Shown here: positions 42,366 through 50,873 of the stretch, piece after piece | Layout of the letters: the number at the start of each line of letters is the position of its first letter | Position numbering within the stretch: position 1 is the first letter of the stretch | The notes under the pieces: model-generated | What the model was told of the DNA's origin: nothing | What the model saw: only the letters and a program-made list of their open reading frames with translations | The model's database searches: none | Origin: JBGQOJ01 sp052119585 | GTDB lineage: Bacteria > Pseudomonadota > Alphaproteobacteria > Rhodobacterales > Rhodobacteraceae | DNA: 64,000 nt | Assembly (NCBI RefSeq): GCF_052119585.1 | Contig: NZ_JBGQOJ010000004.1 | Coordinates: 1 to 64,000 of the forward strand | Direction: 5' to 3' | Position numbers and translations under genes: made by a program

Positions 42366-42853
42366 GCGCTGCGCTCCCGACAGGCGGGGCAGGTGCCCAG
42401 CGCCTCGATGTTCACCCGCTCTATATTGAAACCGACGGCATCTGCGGCAACCTCCATCGCGTAGCGCACAGCATCTGCGGGGGCCTCGGCGACGGCATTG
42501 CACCCGCCGCAGATAAAGAACGCCGGGGAATGCGCTTCTCCGGGATGCATACAGGCGGCAAAGGCGTTCAGGCGACGGATGCGATGGGCAAACCCGTTCT
42601 CGACCAGAAATTCCAACGCACGATAGGCGACAGGCGGCTGGTTCCCGAACCCGTCCTCGGCCAAACGCTGCAAGACATCATAGGCCCCCATCGCCTTATG
42701 GCCCTCCAGCAGGATTTCCAGCGCGCGCCGTCGCACCGGCGTCAGCCGTATACCCTGCGTTTTCGACAGCGCATCGGCGCGGGCAAGAACATCGCCAGAG
42801 CAATGCCCGTGGTCATGATCGTGAAACGCCAAAGCGCCGGAAGGATCGGTCAT
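42362..42853 (-). CDS. zur: Zinc uptake regulator, Fur family
   Basis: The 163-residue Fur-family repressor has a His-rich N-terminus (FHDHDHGHC), a winged helix (IRLTPVRRRALEILLEGHKAMGAYDVLQRL), and the structural zinc cysteines CGGC and CPAC. It represses zinc uptake when zinc is sufficient. It begins the zur-znuC-znuB operon, with an operator of two TGTTATAATAT repeats just upstream shared with znuA. Confidence 0.92.
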   Translation of the reverse strand: MTDPSGALAFHDHDHGHCSGDVLARADALSKTQGIRLTPVRRRALEILLEGHKAMGAYDVLQRLAEDGFGNQPPVAYRALEFLVENGFAHRIRRLNAFAACMHPGEAHSPAFFICGGCNAVAEAPADAVRYAMEVAADAVGFNIERVNIEALGTCPACRERSA

Positions 42854-42866
42854 GCATTTTTACTCT

Positions 42867-42894
42867 TGTTATAATATCACATGTTATAATATAC
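42867..42894. promoter_or_regulatory. Zur operator between zur and znuA
   Basis: TGTTATAATAT occurs twice, at 42867-42877 and 42882-42892, in an A/T-rich 70-base divergent promoter region. The motif fits known Zur boxes of alphaproteobacteria. Placement 14 bases before zur and about 30 before znuA allows control of both. Confidence 0.75.
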
Positions 42895-42925
42895 TATATC
42901 TTGAACCAAAACAAGGACCAGACCC

Positions 42926-43840
42926 ATGCGCCAACTTACAATTCTTTCGGCCCTCTTTTTCAGCACTGCCGCCCTTGCGGATGCGCCACGCGTTGTGACC
43001 GATATTCCCGCAGTCCACTCCCTTGCGCAGCAGGTCATGGGGGACGCCGGTCAGGTTGAAATTTTGCTGGATCAGGGCGCGGATGCGCATAATTTCCAGA
43101 TGAAGCCCTCTCAGGCCCGCGCTTTGGCCGATGCGGACCTGGTGTTCTGGGTCGGCCCCGAACTGACCCCCTGGCTGGACCGCGCGCTTGCCGGTATCGG
43201 GACACAGGGAACCGTCGTGTCGCTGTTGCACGCCAATGGCGTTACAGAACGGGCCTTCGACGCCCCCCCCACCGACGCGGCCCCGACCGCCGGTGAAGAC
43301 CATGACCATGACCACGAAGGCATCGACCCCCACGCCTGGCTCGATCCCGAAAATGCCAGGGTCTGGGTGTCGCTGATCGCCGATCAACTGGCCGCAAAAG
43401 ACCCCGACAACGCCGCCGCCTATCGCGACAATGCCGCCGCCGCCACGATGCGCATCGACGCGCTGATCAACGAGGTCATGGTGACCCTGAAAACCGCCCA
43501 TCAACCGCCCATCATCGTCTTTCATGATGCCTACGGCTATTTCTCCGACCGTTTCGACCTGAACATTGTCGGCAGCATCCGCCTTGGTGATGCAACCGCC
43601 CCCGGTGCCGCCGGACTTGTCGCGCTGCGCGACACCATGCGCACCCAAAAGGTCGCCTGCGTTTTCACAGAGGCGCAGCATGATCCGGCACTGGCCGAGA
43701 CTGTGATCGAAGGGACCGACATCCGCACCGCACCGCTGGACCCTTCGGGCAGCACGCTTCCCTTCGGACCGGACCTTTACACCGACCTGATCCGCAACCT
43801 TGCCAATACCATTGCCGACTGCACCAGCGGCAAGGGCTGA
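42926..43840 (+). CDS. znuA: Zinc ABC transporter substrate-binding protein
   Basis: The 304-residue cluster A-I binding protein has a Sec signal (residues 1-18, ending TAALADA). Zinc ligands are visible in DQGADAHNFQMKPSQ, in DPHAWLDPENARVW and in VFHDAYGYFSDRF, and a short His/Asp loop EDHDHDHEG precedes the second. It captures Zn in the periplasm for ZnuBC. AAGGA ribosome site; preceded by the Zur operator. Confidence 0.93.
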   Translation: MRQLTILSALFFSTAALADAPRVVTDIPAVHSLAQQVMGDAGQVEILLDQGADAHNFQMKPSQARALADADLVFWVGPELTPWLDRALAGIGTQGTVVSLLHANGVTERAFDAPPTDAAPTAGEDHDHDHEGIDPHAWLDPENARVWVSLIADQLAAKDPDNAAAYRDNAAAATMRIDALINEVMVTLKTAHQPPIIVFHDAYGYFSDRFDLNIVGSIRLGDATAPGAAGLVALRDTMRTQKVACVFTEAQHDPALAETVIEGTDIRTAPLDPSGSTLPFGPDLYTDLIRNLANTIADCTSGKG

Positions 43841-43860
43841 CCCCCGCGATCCCGGGGGTC
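43839..43860 (+). terminator. Hairpin after znuA
   Basis: GACCCCCG (43839-43846) pairs with CGGGGGTC (43853-43860), starting in the znuA stop codon and about 75 bases before the galactose operon. Strong GC stem, no T-run; likely a terminator or 3' stabiliser. Confidence 0.55.
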
Positions 43861-43933
43861 AAGAAAGATGGGCTTTCTCCACTTTGTTCTCTAAATACTC
43901 ATTATCCAACCCTGTGGAAAAGGATCACCGCAC

Positions 43934-44713
43934 ATGACCCCCGAACCCGAAACAGCCACATTCCACGATCTGAATGGCGCGTCGGTGTTTATCACCGGCG
44001 GCGGCTCGGGTATCGGCGCCTTCCTGACCAGGGGCTTTTTGGCCCAGGGGGCGAATGTCGCCTTTGTCCAGCGCACTGACGCGACGGCCTTCTGCGACGC
44101 GATGCAGGCACAGCACGGCAAGCGCCCGTTGTTCCTGCCCTGTGACGTGACCGACACCCCGCGGTTGCAGGCCTGCATCGCACAGGCCGCCGCCGCCCAC
44201 GGGCCGATCACCGTCATGGTGAACAATGCCGCCAACGACAAACGCCACAGCACCGAAGAAGTGACAGAGGACTTCTGGGACCGTATGCTGGCGATCAACC
44301 TGAAATCCTATTTCTTCGGGTGTCAGGCGGTGATCGACGGGATGCGCAAGGCGGGCGGCGGGTCGATCATCAACATCTCGTCAATCAGTTACATGATGGG
44401 CAATGCCGGCTACCCCGTCTATACCGCCGCCAATTCGGGGATCAACGGCCTGACCCGCAGCCTTGCGCGGGAATTCGGCCCCGACAGGATCCGCGTCAAC
44501 GCCCTGGCCCCCGGCTGGGTTCTCACGCAAAAGCAAAAGGACATGTGGGTCACCCCCGAAGGCCTTGCCGCGCATATCGACCGTCAATGCCTGAAAGACC
44601 CGCTGGAACCACAGGACATCGTTGACGGCGTGCTGTTTCTGGCATCAAACACCAGCAGGATGATGACAGGTCAGGCGCTTGTCATTGATGGCGGCGTGGT
44701 GGTGACAGGATAA
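43934..44713 (+). CDS. SDR family oxidoreductase, candidate sugar 1-dehydrogenase, atypical active site
   Basis: The 259-residue classical SDR has the cofactor motif TGGGSGIG (residues 21-28), NNAAND, Ser150 in NISSISYMM and Tyr163. The lysine expected four residues after the tyrosine is Asn167 (YTAAN, codon AAT at 44432-44434). The Lys normally lowers the tyrosine pKa, so activity may be altered. It heads a five-gene operon with dgoK, dgoA, an SMP-30 lactonase and galM, where a D-galactose (or related aldose) dehydrogenase would be the first step. Ribosome site AAAAGGAT. Confidence 0.75.
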   Translation: MTPEPETATFHDLNGASVFITGGGSGIGAFLTRGFLAQGANVAFVQRTDATAFCDAMQAQHGKRPLFLPCDVTDTPRLQACIAQAAAAHGPITVMVNNAANDKRHSTEEVTEDFWDRMLAINLKSYFFGCQAVIDGMRKAGGGSIINISSISYMMGNAGYPVYTAANSGINGLTRSLAREFGPDRIRVNALAPGWVLTQKQKDMWVTPEGLAAHIDRQCLKDPLEPQDIVDGVLFLASNTSRMMTGQALVIDGGVVVTG

Positions 44714-45627
44714 TGACGGACACACAAAACCCAAACTGGGTCGCGGTAGACTGGGGCACAACGCATCTGCGGGCATGGCACCTGACGGCAAGCGGCACGG
44801 AACTGGCCAGCGCCAAATCGGACAAGGGCATGGGCAGGCTGTCGCCCGACCAGTTCGAGGCCGCCCTGCTGGACCTGATCGCGCCCTGGCTTGGCGACCA
44901 TATGACCACGGTCATCGCCTGCGGCATGGTCGGCGCGCGTCAGGGGTGGGTCGAGGCCCCCTACCGCACCGTGCCCTGCACGCCCTTCGACGCGGGCCTG
45001 ATCCAGGCCCCGACCCGCGACCCGCGCCTTCGGGTGTTTGTCATTCCGGGCCTCTGCCAGACCACCCCCCCCGACGTGATGCGGGGCGAGGAAACACAGG
45101 TCGCGGGGTTCCTGTCCCTGAACGCGGATTTCGACGGCATCCTCTGCCTGCCCGGCACCCACACCAAATGGGTCCACGTCAGCGCAGGCGAGGTCGTCAG
45201 CTTTCAGACCTTCATGACCGGAGAGCTGTTCGCCCTCCTCGCCGACCACTCCGTCCTGCGCCACTCTGTGCTCTCCGAAAACTCGGACGACGCCGCATTT
45301 GCAGACGCCGTGGCCGATGCAATCGCCACCCCCCAGACCCTTGCCGCGCGGCTGTTTTCCATTCGCGCCGACGGCCTGCTGAACGGGCTGGAACCGGCCA
45401 CCGCCCGCGCGCGCCTGTCGGGCCTTCTGATCGGCGCCGAACTTGCCGCCGCCCGCCCCTATTGGCTGGGTCAACAGATTGCAGTGATCGGCTCGGCGGC
45501 CCTTGCCCGCGCCTATGTCGATGCACTAGGCCAACAAGGCGCCCCCGCCATTCTGGCCGCAGGGAACGCCATGACCCTTGCCGGTCTGACCGCCGCCCGC
45601 GCAACCCCGAAGGATCCAAGCCAATGA
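44713..45627 (+). CDS. dgoK: 2-dehydro-3-deoxygalactonokinase
   Basis: The 304-residue ASKHA-fold kinase begins NWVAVDWGTTHLRAWHL and has IACGMVGARQGWVEAPY, DVMRGEETQVAGFL, LPGTHTKWVHV and FMTGELFALLADHSVL. These are DgoK hallmarks. It phosphorylates 2-keto-3-deoxygalactonate. Its ATG shares a base with the SDR stop, and its stop overlaps dgoA. Confidence 0.93.
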   Translation: MTDTQNPNWVAVDWGTTHLRAWHLTASGTELASAKSDKGMGRLSPDQFEAALLDLIAPWLGDHMTTVIACGMVGARQGWVEAPYRTVPCTPFDAGLIQAPTRDPRLRVFVIPGLCQTTPPDVMRGEETQVAGFLSLNADFDGILCLPGTHTKWVHVSAGEVVSFQTFMTGELFALLADHSVLRHSVLSENSDDAAFADAVADAIATPQTLAARLFSIRADGLLNGLEPATARARLSGLLIGAELAAARPYWLGQQIAVIGSAALARAYVDALGQQGAPAILAAGNAMTLAGLTAARATPKDPSQ

Positions 45628-46223
45628 CACGCCCCCTGATCGCCATCCTGCGCGGCATCACCCCGTCCGAGGCCCCGGCCATTGCCGCCGCCCTGATCGA
45701 GGCTGGCATCACCCGGATCGAGGTGCCGCTGAATTCCCCCGACCCGTTCGACAGCATCGCCGCGATGGTCAACGCCCACGGCCCCCACGCGCTGATCGGT
45801 GCGGGCACCGTTCTGACCCCCGCCGATGTCGCCCGCGTCGCCGCGTCCGGCGGGCGCCTGATCGTCTCGCCGAATGCCGACCCCGACGTGATCCGCGCCA
45901 CCAAGGACGCAGGCCTTCTCAGCTTTCCGGGCGTCCTGACCCCCACCGAATGCTTTGCCGCGCTAAAGGCGGGCGCGGACGGGCTAAAGGTGTTTCCCTC
46001 GTTCCTCTTGGGCATCGACGGGCTAAAGGCAATCCGCGCCGTCCTGCCCCCCGCCACACAGGTCTATATGGTCGGCGGCGTTGGCCCCGACAATTTCGCC
46101 GCATGGACAGCCGCCGGTGCCAATGGGTTCGGCATCGGAACCGGCCTGTTCAAACCGGGCTTTACCGCCGCTGACGTCGCCGCGCGCGCGCGCGACATTG
46201 TTTCAGGATTTGACACGATATGA
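45624..46223 (+). CDS. dgoA: 2-dehydro-3-deoxy-6-phosphogalactonate aldolase
   Basis: The 199-residue class I KDPG/KDPGal aldolase has PLIAILRGITPSEAPAIAAALIEAG, RIEVPLNSPDPF (catalytic Glu), GAGTVLTP, and the Schiff-base Lys in GADGLKVFPS. It splits KDPGal to pyruvate and glyceraldehyde 3-phosphate. The ILRGI and NSPDPF variants favour KDPGal over KDPG. ATG overlaps the dgoK stop by four bases. Confidence 0.93.
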   Translation: MTRPLIAILRGITPSEAPAIAAALIEAGITRIEVPLNSPDPFDSIAAMVNAHGPHALIGAGTVLTPADVARVAASGGRLIVSPNADPDVIRATKDAGLLSFPGVLTPTECFAALKAGADGLKVFPSFLLGIDGLKAIRAVLPPATQVYMVGGVGPDNFAAWTAAGANGFGIGTGLFKPGFTAADVAARARDIVSGFDTI

Positions 46224-47086
46224 GCATGTTCCACATTTTTGACGACCGCATCTGCACCCTTGGCGAAGGCCCGTTATGGCACCCCGAACGCGGCCAGCTG
46301 TTCTGGTTCGACATCGTCGAAAAACGCCTGATGACCCGCACGCCCGACGGCCCCCGCCACTGGCAGTTCGACGAACATGTCAGCGCGGCTGGCTGGATCG
46401 ACCACACCACATTGCTGATCGCCTCGGAAACGGCGCTGATCCGGTTCGACATCGAAACCGGCACGCAACAGATCATAACCCCGCTAGAGGCCGACACCCC
46501 CACCACCCGGTCCAACGACGGGCGGGCCGACCCCTGGGGCGGGTTCTGGATCGGCACCATGGGCAAGAATGCCGAAGAAGGTGCCGGCGCGATCTACCGC
46601 TATTATCGGGGCGAACTGCGCCGCCTGTTCCACGACATCACCATCCCCAATGCCATCTGCTTTGGCCCCGATCGCGACTGCGGCTATTTCACCGACACCG
46701 GAACCGGCCTGATCATGCGACAGGATCTGGACGCCGAAAACGGCTGGCCCACGGGCGACCCCGAGGTCTGGCGCGACTTCTCCTACAAGAAATGGGGCGT
46801 CGACGGCGCGGTCATCGACGCCGAGGGCAATATGTGGAACGCCCAGTGGGGCGGCGGACGCATCGCCAGCTATGGCCCCGACGGAGAGTTTCTCGAGGTG
46901 CACGACGTTCCCGCGCGGCAGGTCAGCTGCCCCGCGTTCGGCGGCTCCGATCTGACCACGCTCTATGTCACATCCGCGACGCAGGGCCTGACACAGGCGC
47001 AGCTCGACGCCCTTCCCGACAGCGGCAAGGTCTTTGCCCTGCACGGCGTCGCACAAGGGCAGGCCGAACATCAGGTGATCCTGTGA
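46220..47086 (+). CDS. SMP-30/gluconolactonase family lactonase
   Basis: The 288-residue six-bladed beta-propeller has LGEGPLWHPERGQLFWFDI (metal Glu), RSNDGRADPWGGFWIGTMG, YFTDTG and KWGVDGAVIDAEGNMWNAQWGGGRI. These are the metal and substrate positions of SMP-30 lactonases. In this operon it should open galactonolactone (or a similar aldonolactone) made by the dehydrogenase. ATGA overlap with dgoA, GTGA overlap with galM. Confidence 0.9.
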   Translation: MSMFHIFDDRICTLGEGPLWHPERGQLFWFDIVEKRLMTRTPDGPRHWQFDEHVSAAGWIDHTTLLIASETALIRFDIETGTQQIITPLEADTPTTRSNDGRADPWGGFWIGTMGKNAEEGAGAIYRYYRGELRRLFHDITIPNAICFGPDRDCGYFTDTGTGLIMRQDLDAENGWPTGDPEVWRDFSYKKWGVDGAVIDAEGNMWNAQWGGGRIASYGPDGEFLEVHDVPARQVSCPAFGGSDLTTLYVTSATQGLTQAQLDALPDSGKVFALHGVAQGQAEHQVIL

Positions 47087-48063
47087 GCCAGGCTGGCACA
47101 TCCATGACCGACCGCATCCACCTGTCCCACGGCGACCTCTCGGTCAGCATCCTGCCGCGCGGCGCAACCCTGGCGGATGTGCGCCTTGCGGGCGTCCCCC
47201 ATAGCCTGACGCTGGGCGGGGCCGATGATGCCGCCTACTCCGGCCCGATGCGCTGGTTCGGTGCGGTTGTCGGCCCTGTTGCCAACCGGATCAGCGGCGC
47301 GCGCGCGCAGATCGGCGGCGTGACCTGCCATTTCCCCGCGAACGAGGGCGCGAACACCCTTCACGGCGGGCCAACCGGTACCAGCGGCGCGACGTGGCGC
47401 GTGGCAAACCACGACGCCTCCAGCGCGTGCTTCACCCTTGATCTGCCCCACGGCACCGATGGTTTCCCCGGCAATCGCCATCTGACGGCCCGCTTCGTGC
47501 TGACGGGCAAGGCTACCATGACCCTCACGCTCTCCGCCGTGACCGATGCCCAAACGCTGATCAATCTGGCCAACCACAGTTACTGGAACCTCGACGGCAC
47601 CGCGACCACGGTGGGCCACAGGCTGCGCGTGGCGGCGGATCACTATCTTCCCGTCGACGCCCGGTGCCTGCCCACAGGTGAAATCGCCCCCGTGGATCAC
47701 ACCCCCTTCGACTTCCGGCAGCCGCGCCTTTGGCGTGCCGACGGGTCCGAACCGATCGACCATAATCTTTGTCTCGCACGGAGCCGCCGCGCCCTGACGC
47801 CGGTCGTGCAACTCACCGGCGCGGGCGGCATTTCGATGGACATCGCAACAACCGCCCCCGGCCTTCAGGTCTATGACGGGCGAACCATCGACACCGGACA
47901 GACCATCGGTCATCAAGGCGCACCTTACGGCCCCTACGCGGGTATCGCGCTGGAAACGCAGGACTGGCCCGACGCCGCAGCCCATCCGGCCTTCCCCGAC
48001 ATCCGGTTGCAGCCGGACGCGGCCTACAACCACGTCACCGCCTACAGCTTCTCGAATTACTGA
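47083..48063 (+). CDS. galM: Aldose 1-epimerase (mutarotase)
   Basis: The 326-residue GalM-type protein has WFGAVVGPVANRISGA, ANEGANTLHGGPTG, the catalytic His in LANHSYWNLDG, DHTPFDFR, DHNLCLAR and the catalytic Glu in GIALETQDWPDA. It interconverts sugar anomers ahead of the anomer-specific dehydrogenase. GTG at 47083 fits the four-base overlaps of this operon; ATG at 47104 is an alternative start without a strong ribosome site. Confidence 0.9.
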   Translation: MSQAGTSMTDRIHLSHGDLSVSILPRGATLADVRLAGVPHSLTLGGADDAAYSGPMRWFGAVVGPVANRISGARAQIGGVTCHFPANEGANTLHGGPTGTSGATWRVANHDASSACFTLDLPHGTDGFPGNRHLTARFVLTGKATMTLTLSAVTDAQTLINLANHSYWNLDGTATTVGHRLRVAADHYLPVDARCLPTGEIAPVDHTPFDFRQPRLWRADGSEPIDHNLCLARSRRALTPVVQLTGAGGISMDIATTAPGLQVYDGRTIDTGQTIGHQGAPYGPYAGIALETQDWPDAAAHPAFPDIRLQPDAAYNHVTAYSFSNY

Positions 48064-48109
48064 CCGCCCCTTGCCATTCTTCTCGGCACAAATACTCTCT
48101 TGCTGCCCC

Positions 48110-49330
48110 TCAGCTGCCAACCGCCGCGCGATACCACGCCACAATCTTGGCCCGCTCCTCCTCCTCAATGTAGGACAGGTTGGCGGGGGGCATCGCATGG
48201 GTTACGCCGGCTTGGATATAGATCGCGCGCGCCATCCGCGCGACCTGTGCCTCGGTCTCGAACTTCACTCCCTTGGGGGCCCATAACACCCCCTCGTAAG
48301 ACGGCTCTTCGGCGTGGCACATCGAACAGCGGCCCAGAACGATGTCATGCACATCACTGAATCCCTCTGCCTGCGCGAATTTCAACGCCCCGCCCGACAG
48401 CGCCGCCTCCTCGCGCTGGAACTTGGGCGCGGTGGACAGCCAGGCCACCAGAATGAACAACACCAGCGTGACAATCCACGTCCAGGTCGGGTTGCCTTTG
48501 CGCGCATGGACTGTGTTGAAATAATGCCGGATCGTGACGCCCATCAGGAACACCAGACTGGCGATGACCCAGTTATACTCGCTGGCAAAGGCAAGCGGGT
48601 AGTGGTTGGACAGCATCAGGAAGATCACCGGCAGCGTCAGATAGTTGTTGTGCGTCGACCGTTGCTTGGCGATCTTGCCGTATTTCGGGTCGGGCTTACG
48701 CCCCGCCTTCAGATCCGCGACCACAATCCGCTGGTTCGGCATGATGATGAAGAACACGTTGGCCGACATGATCGTCCCCGTGAACGCCCCCAGATGCAGC
48801 AACGCGGCACGCCCCGAAAACACTTCGGTATAGCCCCAGGCCATCACCACAAGAATGATGTACAGCAGAACCATCAACCGCGTATTGTCATCGCCGAACT
48901 TCGATTTGCACAGCAGGTCATAGACAACCCAGCCAAACGCCAGCGATGCCAGCGAAATCGCGATCGCCTGCCAGATCGCCAGATCCATCACCGCAGGGTC
49001 GATCAGATAGAACTCTGCCCCCATGTAATAGACCAGCCACAGCATGGCAAAACCCGACAGCCAGGTCGCATAGCTTTCCCATTTGAACCAGACCAGATGG
49101 TCGGGCATCTCGGCAGGGGCCACCAGATACTTCTGCACATGGTAGAACCCGCCCCCGTGCACCTGCCATTCCTCGCCATCGGCGCCGCTGGCCAGGTTGC
49201 GGTCGCGGTGCAAACCAAGGTCCAGCGCGATAAAATAGAACGACGACCCGATCCAGGCGATCGCCGTAATCACATGCAACCAGCGCACCGCGAATTCCAG
49301 CCATTCGCCCATCACCGCAAAATCATACAT
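48110..49330 (-). CDS. puuD: Membrane urate hydroxylase with cytochrome c domain
   Basis: The 406-residue protein has an N-terminal PuuD domain with eight or nine membrane helices (residues 1-300; WLHVITAIAWIGSSFYFIALD, VHGGGFYHVQKYLVAP, FIIMPNQRIVVADLKAG) and a C-terminal cytochrome c domain with CSMCHAEEP. It oxidises urate to 5-hydroxyisourate without the soluble oxygen-dependent uricase, passing electrons through its heme. GGGGAG six bases ahead of the ATG. Divergent from a LysR gene and beside HIUase and PuuE-UraD. Confidence 0.93.
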   Translation of the reverse strand: MYDFAVMGEWLEFAVRWLHVITAIAWIGSSFYFIALDLGLHRDRNLASGADGEEWQVHGGGFYHVQKYLVAPAEMPDHLVWFKWESYATWLSGFAMLWLVYYMGAEFYLIDPAVMDLAIWQAIAISLASLAFGWVVYDLLCKSKFGDDNTRLMVLLYIILVVMAWGYTEVFSGRAALLHLGAFTGTIMSANVFFIIMPNQRIVVADLKAGRKPDPKYGKIAKQRSTHNNYLTLPVIFLMLSNHYPLAFASEYNWVIASLVFLMGVTIRHYFNTVHARKGNPTWTWIVTLVLFILVAWLSTAPKFQREEAALSGGALKFAQAEGFSDVHDIVLGRCSMCHAEEPSYEGVLWAPKGVKFETEAQVARMARAIYIQAGVTHAMPPANLSYIEEEERAKIVAWYRAAVGS

Positions 49331-49380
49331 CGCTTTCTCCCCTTGCTTTGAACAAACCCTATCCTGCGCGGCACCTTTTT

Positions 49381-49398
49381 GTTAATTCTGTAAATAAC
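49381..49398. promoter_or_regulatory. Candidate LysR operator between puuD and the LysR gene
   Basis: An 18-bp imperfect palindrome GTTAnTTnnnnAAnTAAC in the 100-base divergent promoter, 32 bases before the LysR start. Size and A/T-rich arms suit a LysR-type site. Confidence 0.45.
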
Positions 49399-49430
49399 GA
49401 CAGACTTTCAAAAGAAACCGGAAAATAGAC

Positions 49431-50423
49431 ATGTCCTATGTGAACACCCTGAAAATGTTCGTCCGTGTCTATGAATTAGGCAGCATGAGCGCCGCGGCCC
49501 GCGATCAGCGCACGTCGCCCGCCGTCGCCTCCAGCCGGATATCGGAACTGGAAAAGCATCTGGGCGTGCGCCTGTTCAACCGCACCACGCGCGCCCTGCA
49601 ACCCACCGAACACGGCTCGTTGTTCTACGACGGGGCGCAAAAGATCCTTGATGCCATCGCCGAGGCAGAGGCCGCCGTGGGTGATGCCACGCAGAACCCG
49701 CGCGGCACGGTCTTTGTCGGCGCGCCGCTTGGCGTCGGGCGGCGGTTCATCGCGCCCCATGTGCCCGCGTTCAAGGCGCAGTATCCGCAGATCGACGTGC
49801 GCCTGCGGATGTCCGACCGGATCATCGACGTGACAGCCGAGGGGCTGGATGTCGCCTTTCACCTTGGCATCCTTGACGACAGCACCCTGAAACTGCGCAC
49901 CATCGCCGATTGCCCGCGCATCCTCTGCGCCTCGCCAGACTATATTGCGCGGCGCGGAATGCCCCACAGCGGCACGGATATCGTGGGCCAGAAACACGAT
50001 TGCCTGAACCTGCGATTCCCCGGCGCGAAAGAGTTCCAATGGACGCTGGACACCGCCGAAGGCCCGCGCCGGTTCGACATCAGCGGCCCGTTTGAATCGG
50101 ACGACGGCGATGTCCTGACAGGTTGGGCGCTTGATGGTCATGGGATCGTGATGAAACCGGTGTTCGAGGTGGTCGAGCATCTGACCTCGGGCGCCTTGGT
50201 GCCGGTGGCCCGCGCCACCCCGCCGATGCCGATCCAGCTGTCCTGCCTCTATCCGCACCGGCGGTTCAAAGACCCCAAGATTCGGCTGTTTCTGGATTTC
50301 ATGATCGGCCGCTGCAAGGCAGAACTGGCCGCGCGCATGGATGGCGTCAGCTTCCCCGGTATGTCGAATACCCGAAAGGAGAGATCAGCAGAGGCACATG
50401 ATAGTGGCTATCCGCCTGACTGA
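49431..50423 (+). CDS. LysR-family regulator of urate catabolism
   Basis: The 330-residue protein has an N-terminal winged helix (residues 1-62; MSAAARDQRTSPAVASSRISELEKHLGVRLF) and a PBP2-type effector domain (about 90-295). It is divergent from puuD with a palindrome between, and convergent with the HIUase gene, overlapping its 3' end by 77 bases. Regulation of the purine genes by urate or a ring-opened product is inferred from position. The C-terminal about 25 residues lie in the overlap and look unlike family ends. Confidence 0.85.
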   Translation: MSYVNTLKMFVRVYELGSMSAAARDQRTSPAVASSRISELEKHLGVRLFNRTTRALQPTEHGSLFYDGAQKILDAIAEAEAAVGDATQNPRGTVFVGAPLGVGRRFIAPHVPAFKAQYPQIDVRLRMSDRIIDVTAEGLDVAFHLGILDDSTLKLRTIADCPRILCASPDYIARRGMPHSGTDIVGQKHDCLNLRFPGAKEFQWTLDTAEGPRRFDISGPFESDDGDVLTGWALDGHGIVMKPVFEVVEHLTSGALVPVARATPPMPIQLSCLYPHRRFKDPKIRLFLDFMIGRCKAELAARMDGVSFPGMSNTRKERSAEAHDSGYPPD

Positions 50424-50712
50424 TCCCGAACCGGATCGGGATCTCGTCCAGAAAGCGCGGCGTCTCGGGGGCGGCACCGCTGGCGTCCAGATAGGCACCG
50501 GCATGGAACACCAGTTCATAGGTGCCGGTGGTGAATTCCGCCGCCGGCAGGATCTGGCCATCGGTGCGGCCATCGTCATTGGTGACCATATGGCGCAGAT
50601 GCCTGTGCTGGCCGTCCTCGATCCGGTAAAGGTCGATGTCCATCCCCTGCGCGGGCACACCGCGCGCGGTGTCCAGAACATGGGTCGTCAAAAATCCTGT
50701 GCCGCTGCTCAT
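50347..50712 (-). CDS. 5-hydroxyisourate hydrolase (transthyretin-like)
   Basis: The 121-residue protein has LTTHVLDTARGVPAQGMDIDLYRIE, the conserved internal Arg in DGRTDGQIL, and the C-terminal transthyretin-like signature PLLISPFGYSTYRGS, which carries catalytic residues. It hydrolyses 5-hydroxyisourate, the PuuD product, to OHCU for UraD. ATG at 50712 gives the family N-terminus; GGAAT lies four bases upstream. It overlaps the convergent LysR gene by 77 bases and is divergent from puuE. Confidence 0.94.
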   Translation of the reverse strand: MSSGTGFLTTHVLDTARGVPAQGMDIDLYRIEDGQHRHLRHMVTNDDGRTDGQILPAAEFTTGTYELVFHAGAYLDASGAAPETPRFLDEIPIRFGISQADSHYHVPLLISPFGYSTYRGS

Positions 50713-50873
50713 CCCGATTCCAATCCTGCATCTATCCGCATCGTTTCTGCATTCATTGTGCATGGTTTGTGCATCCCGCGCGACTGCATTCCTTGCGCAT
50801 AGGTCTTTCAAGTATTTCTTGACAATCCCGTGGCGTCATATGGTCTAGGCTGAAAATAGAGTATCGCTTGGGG

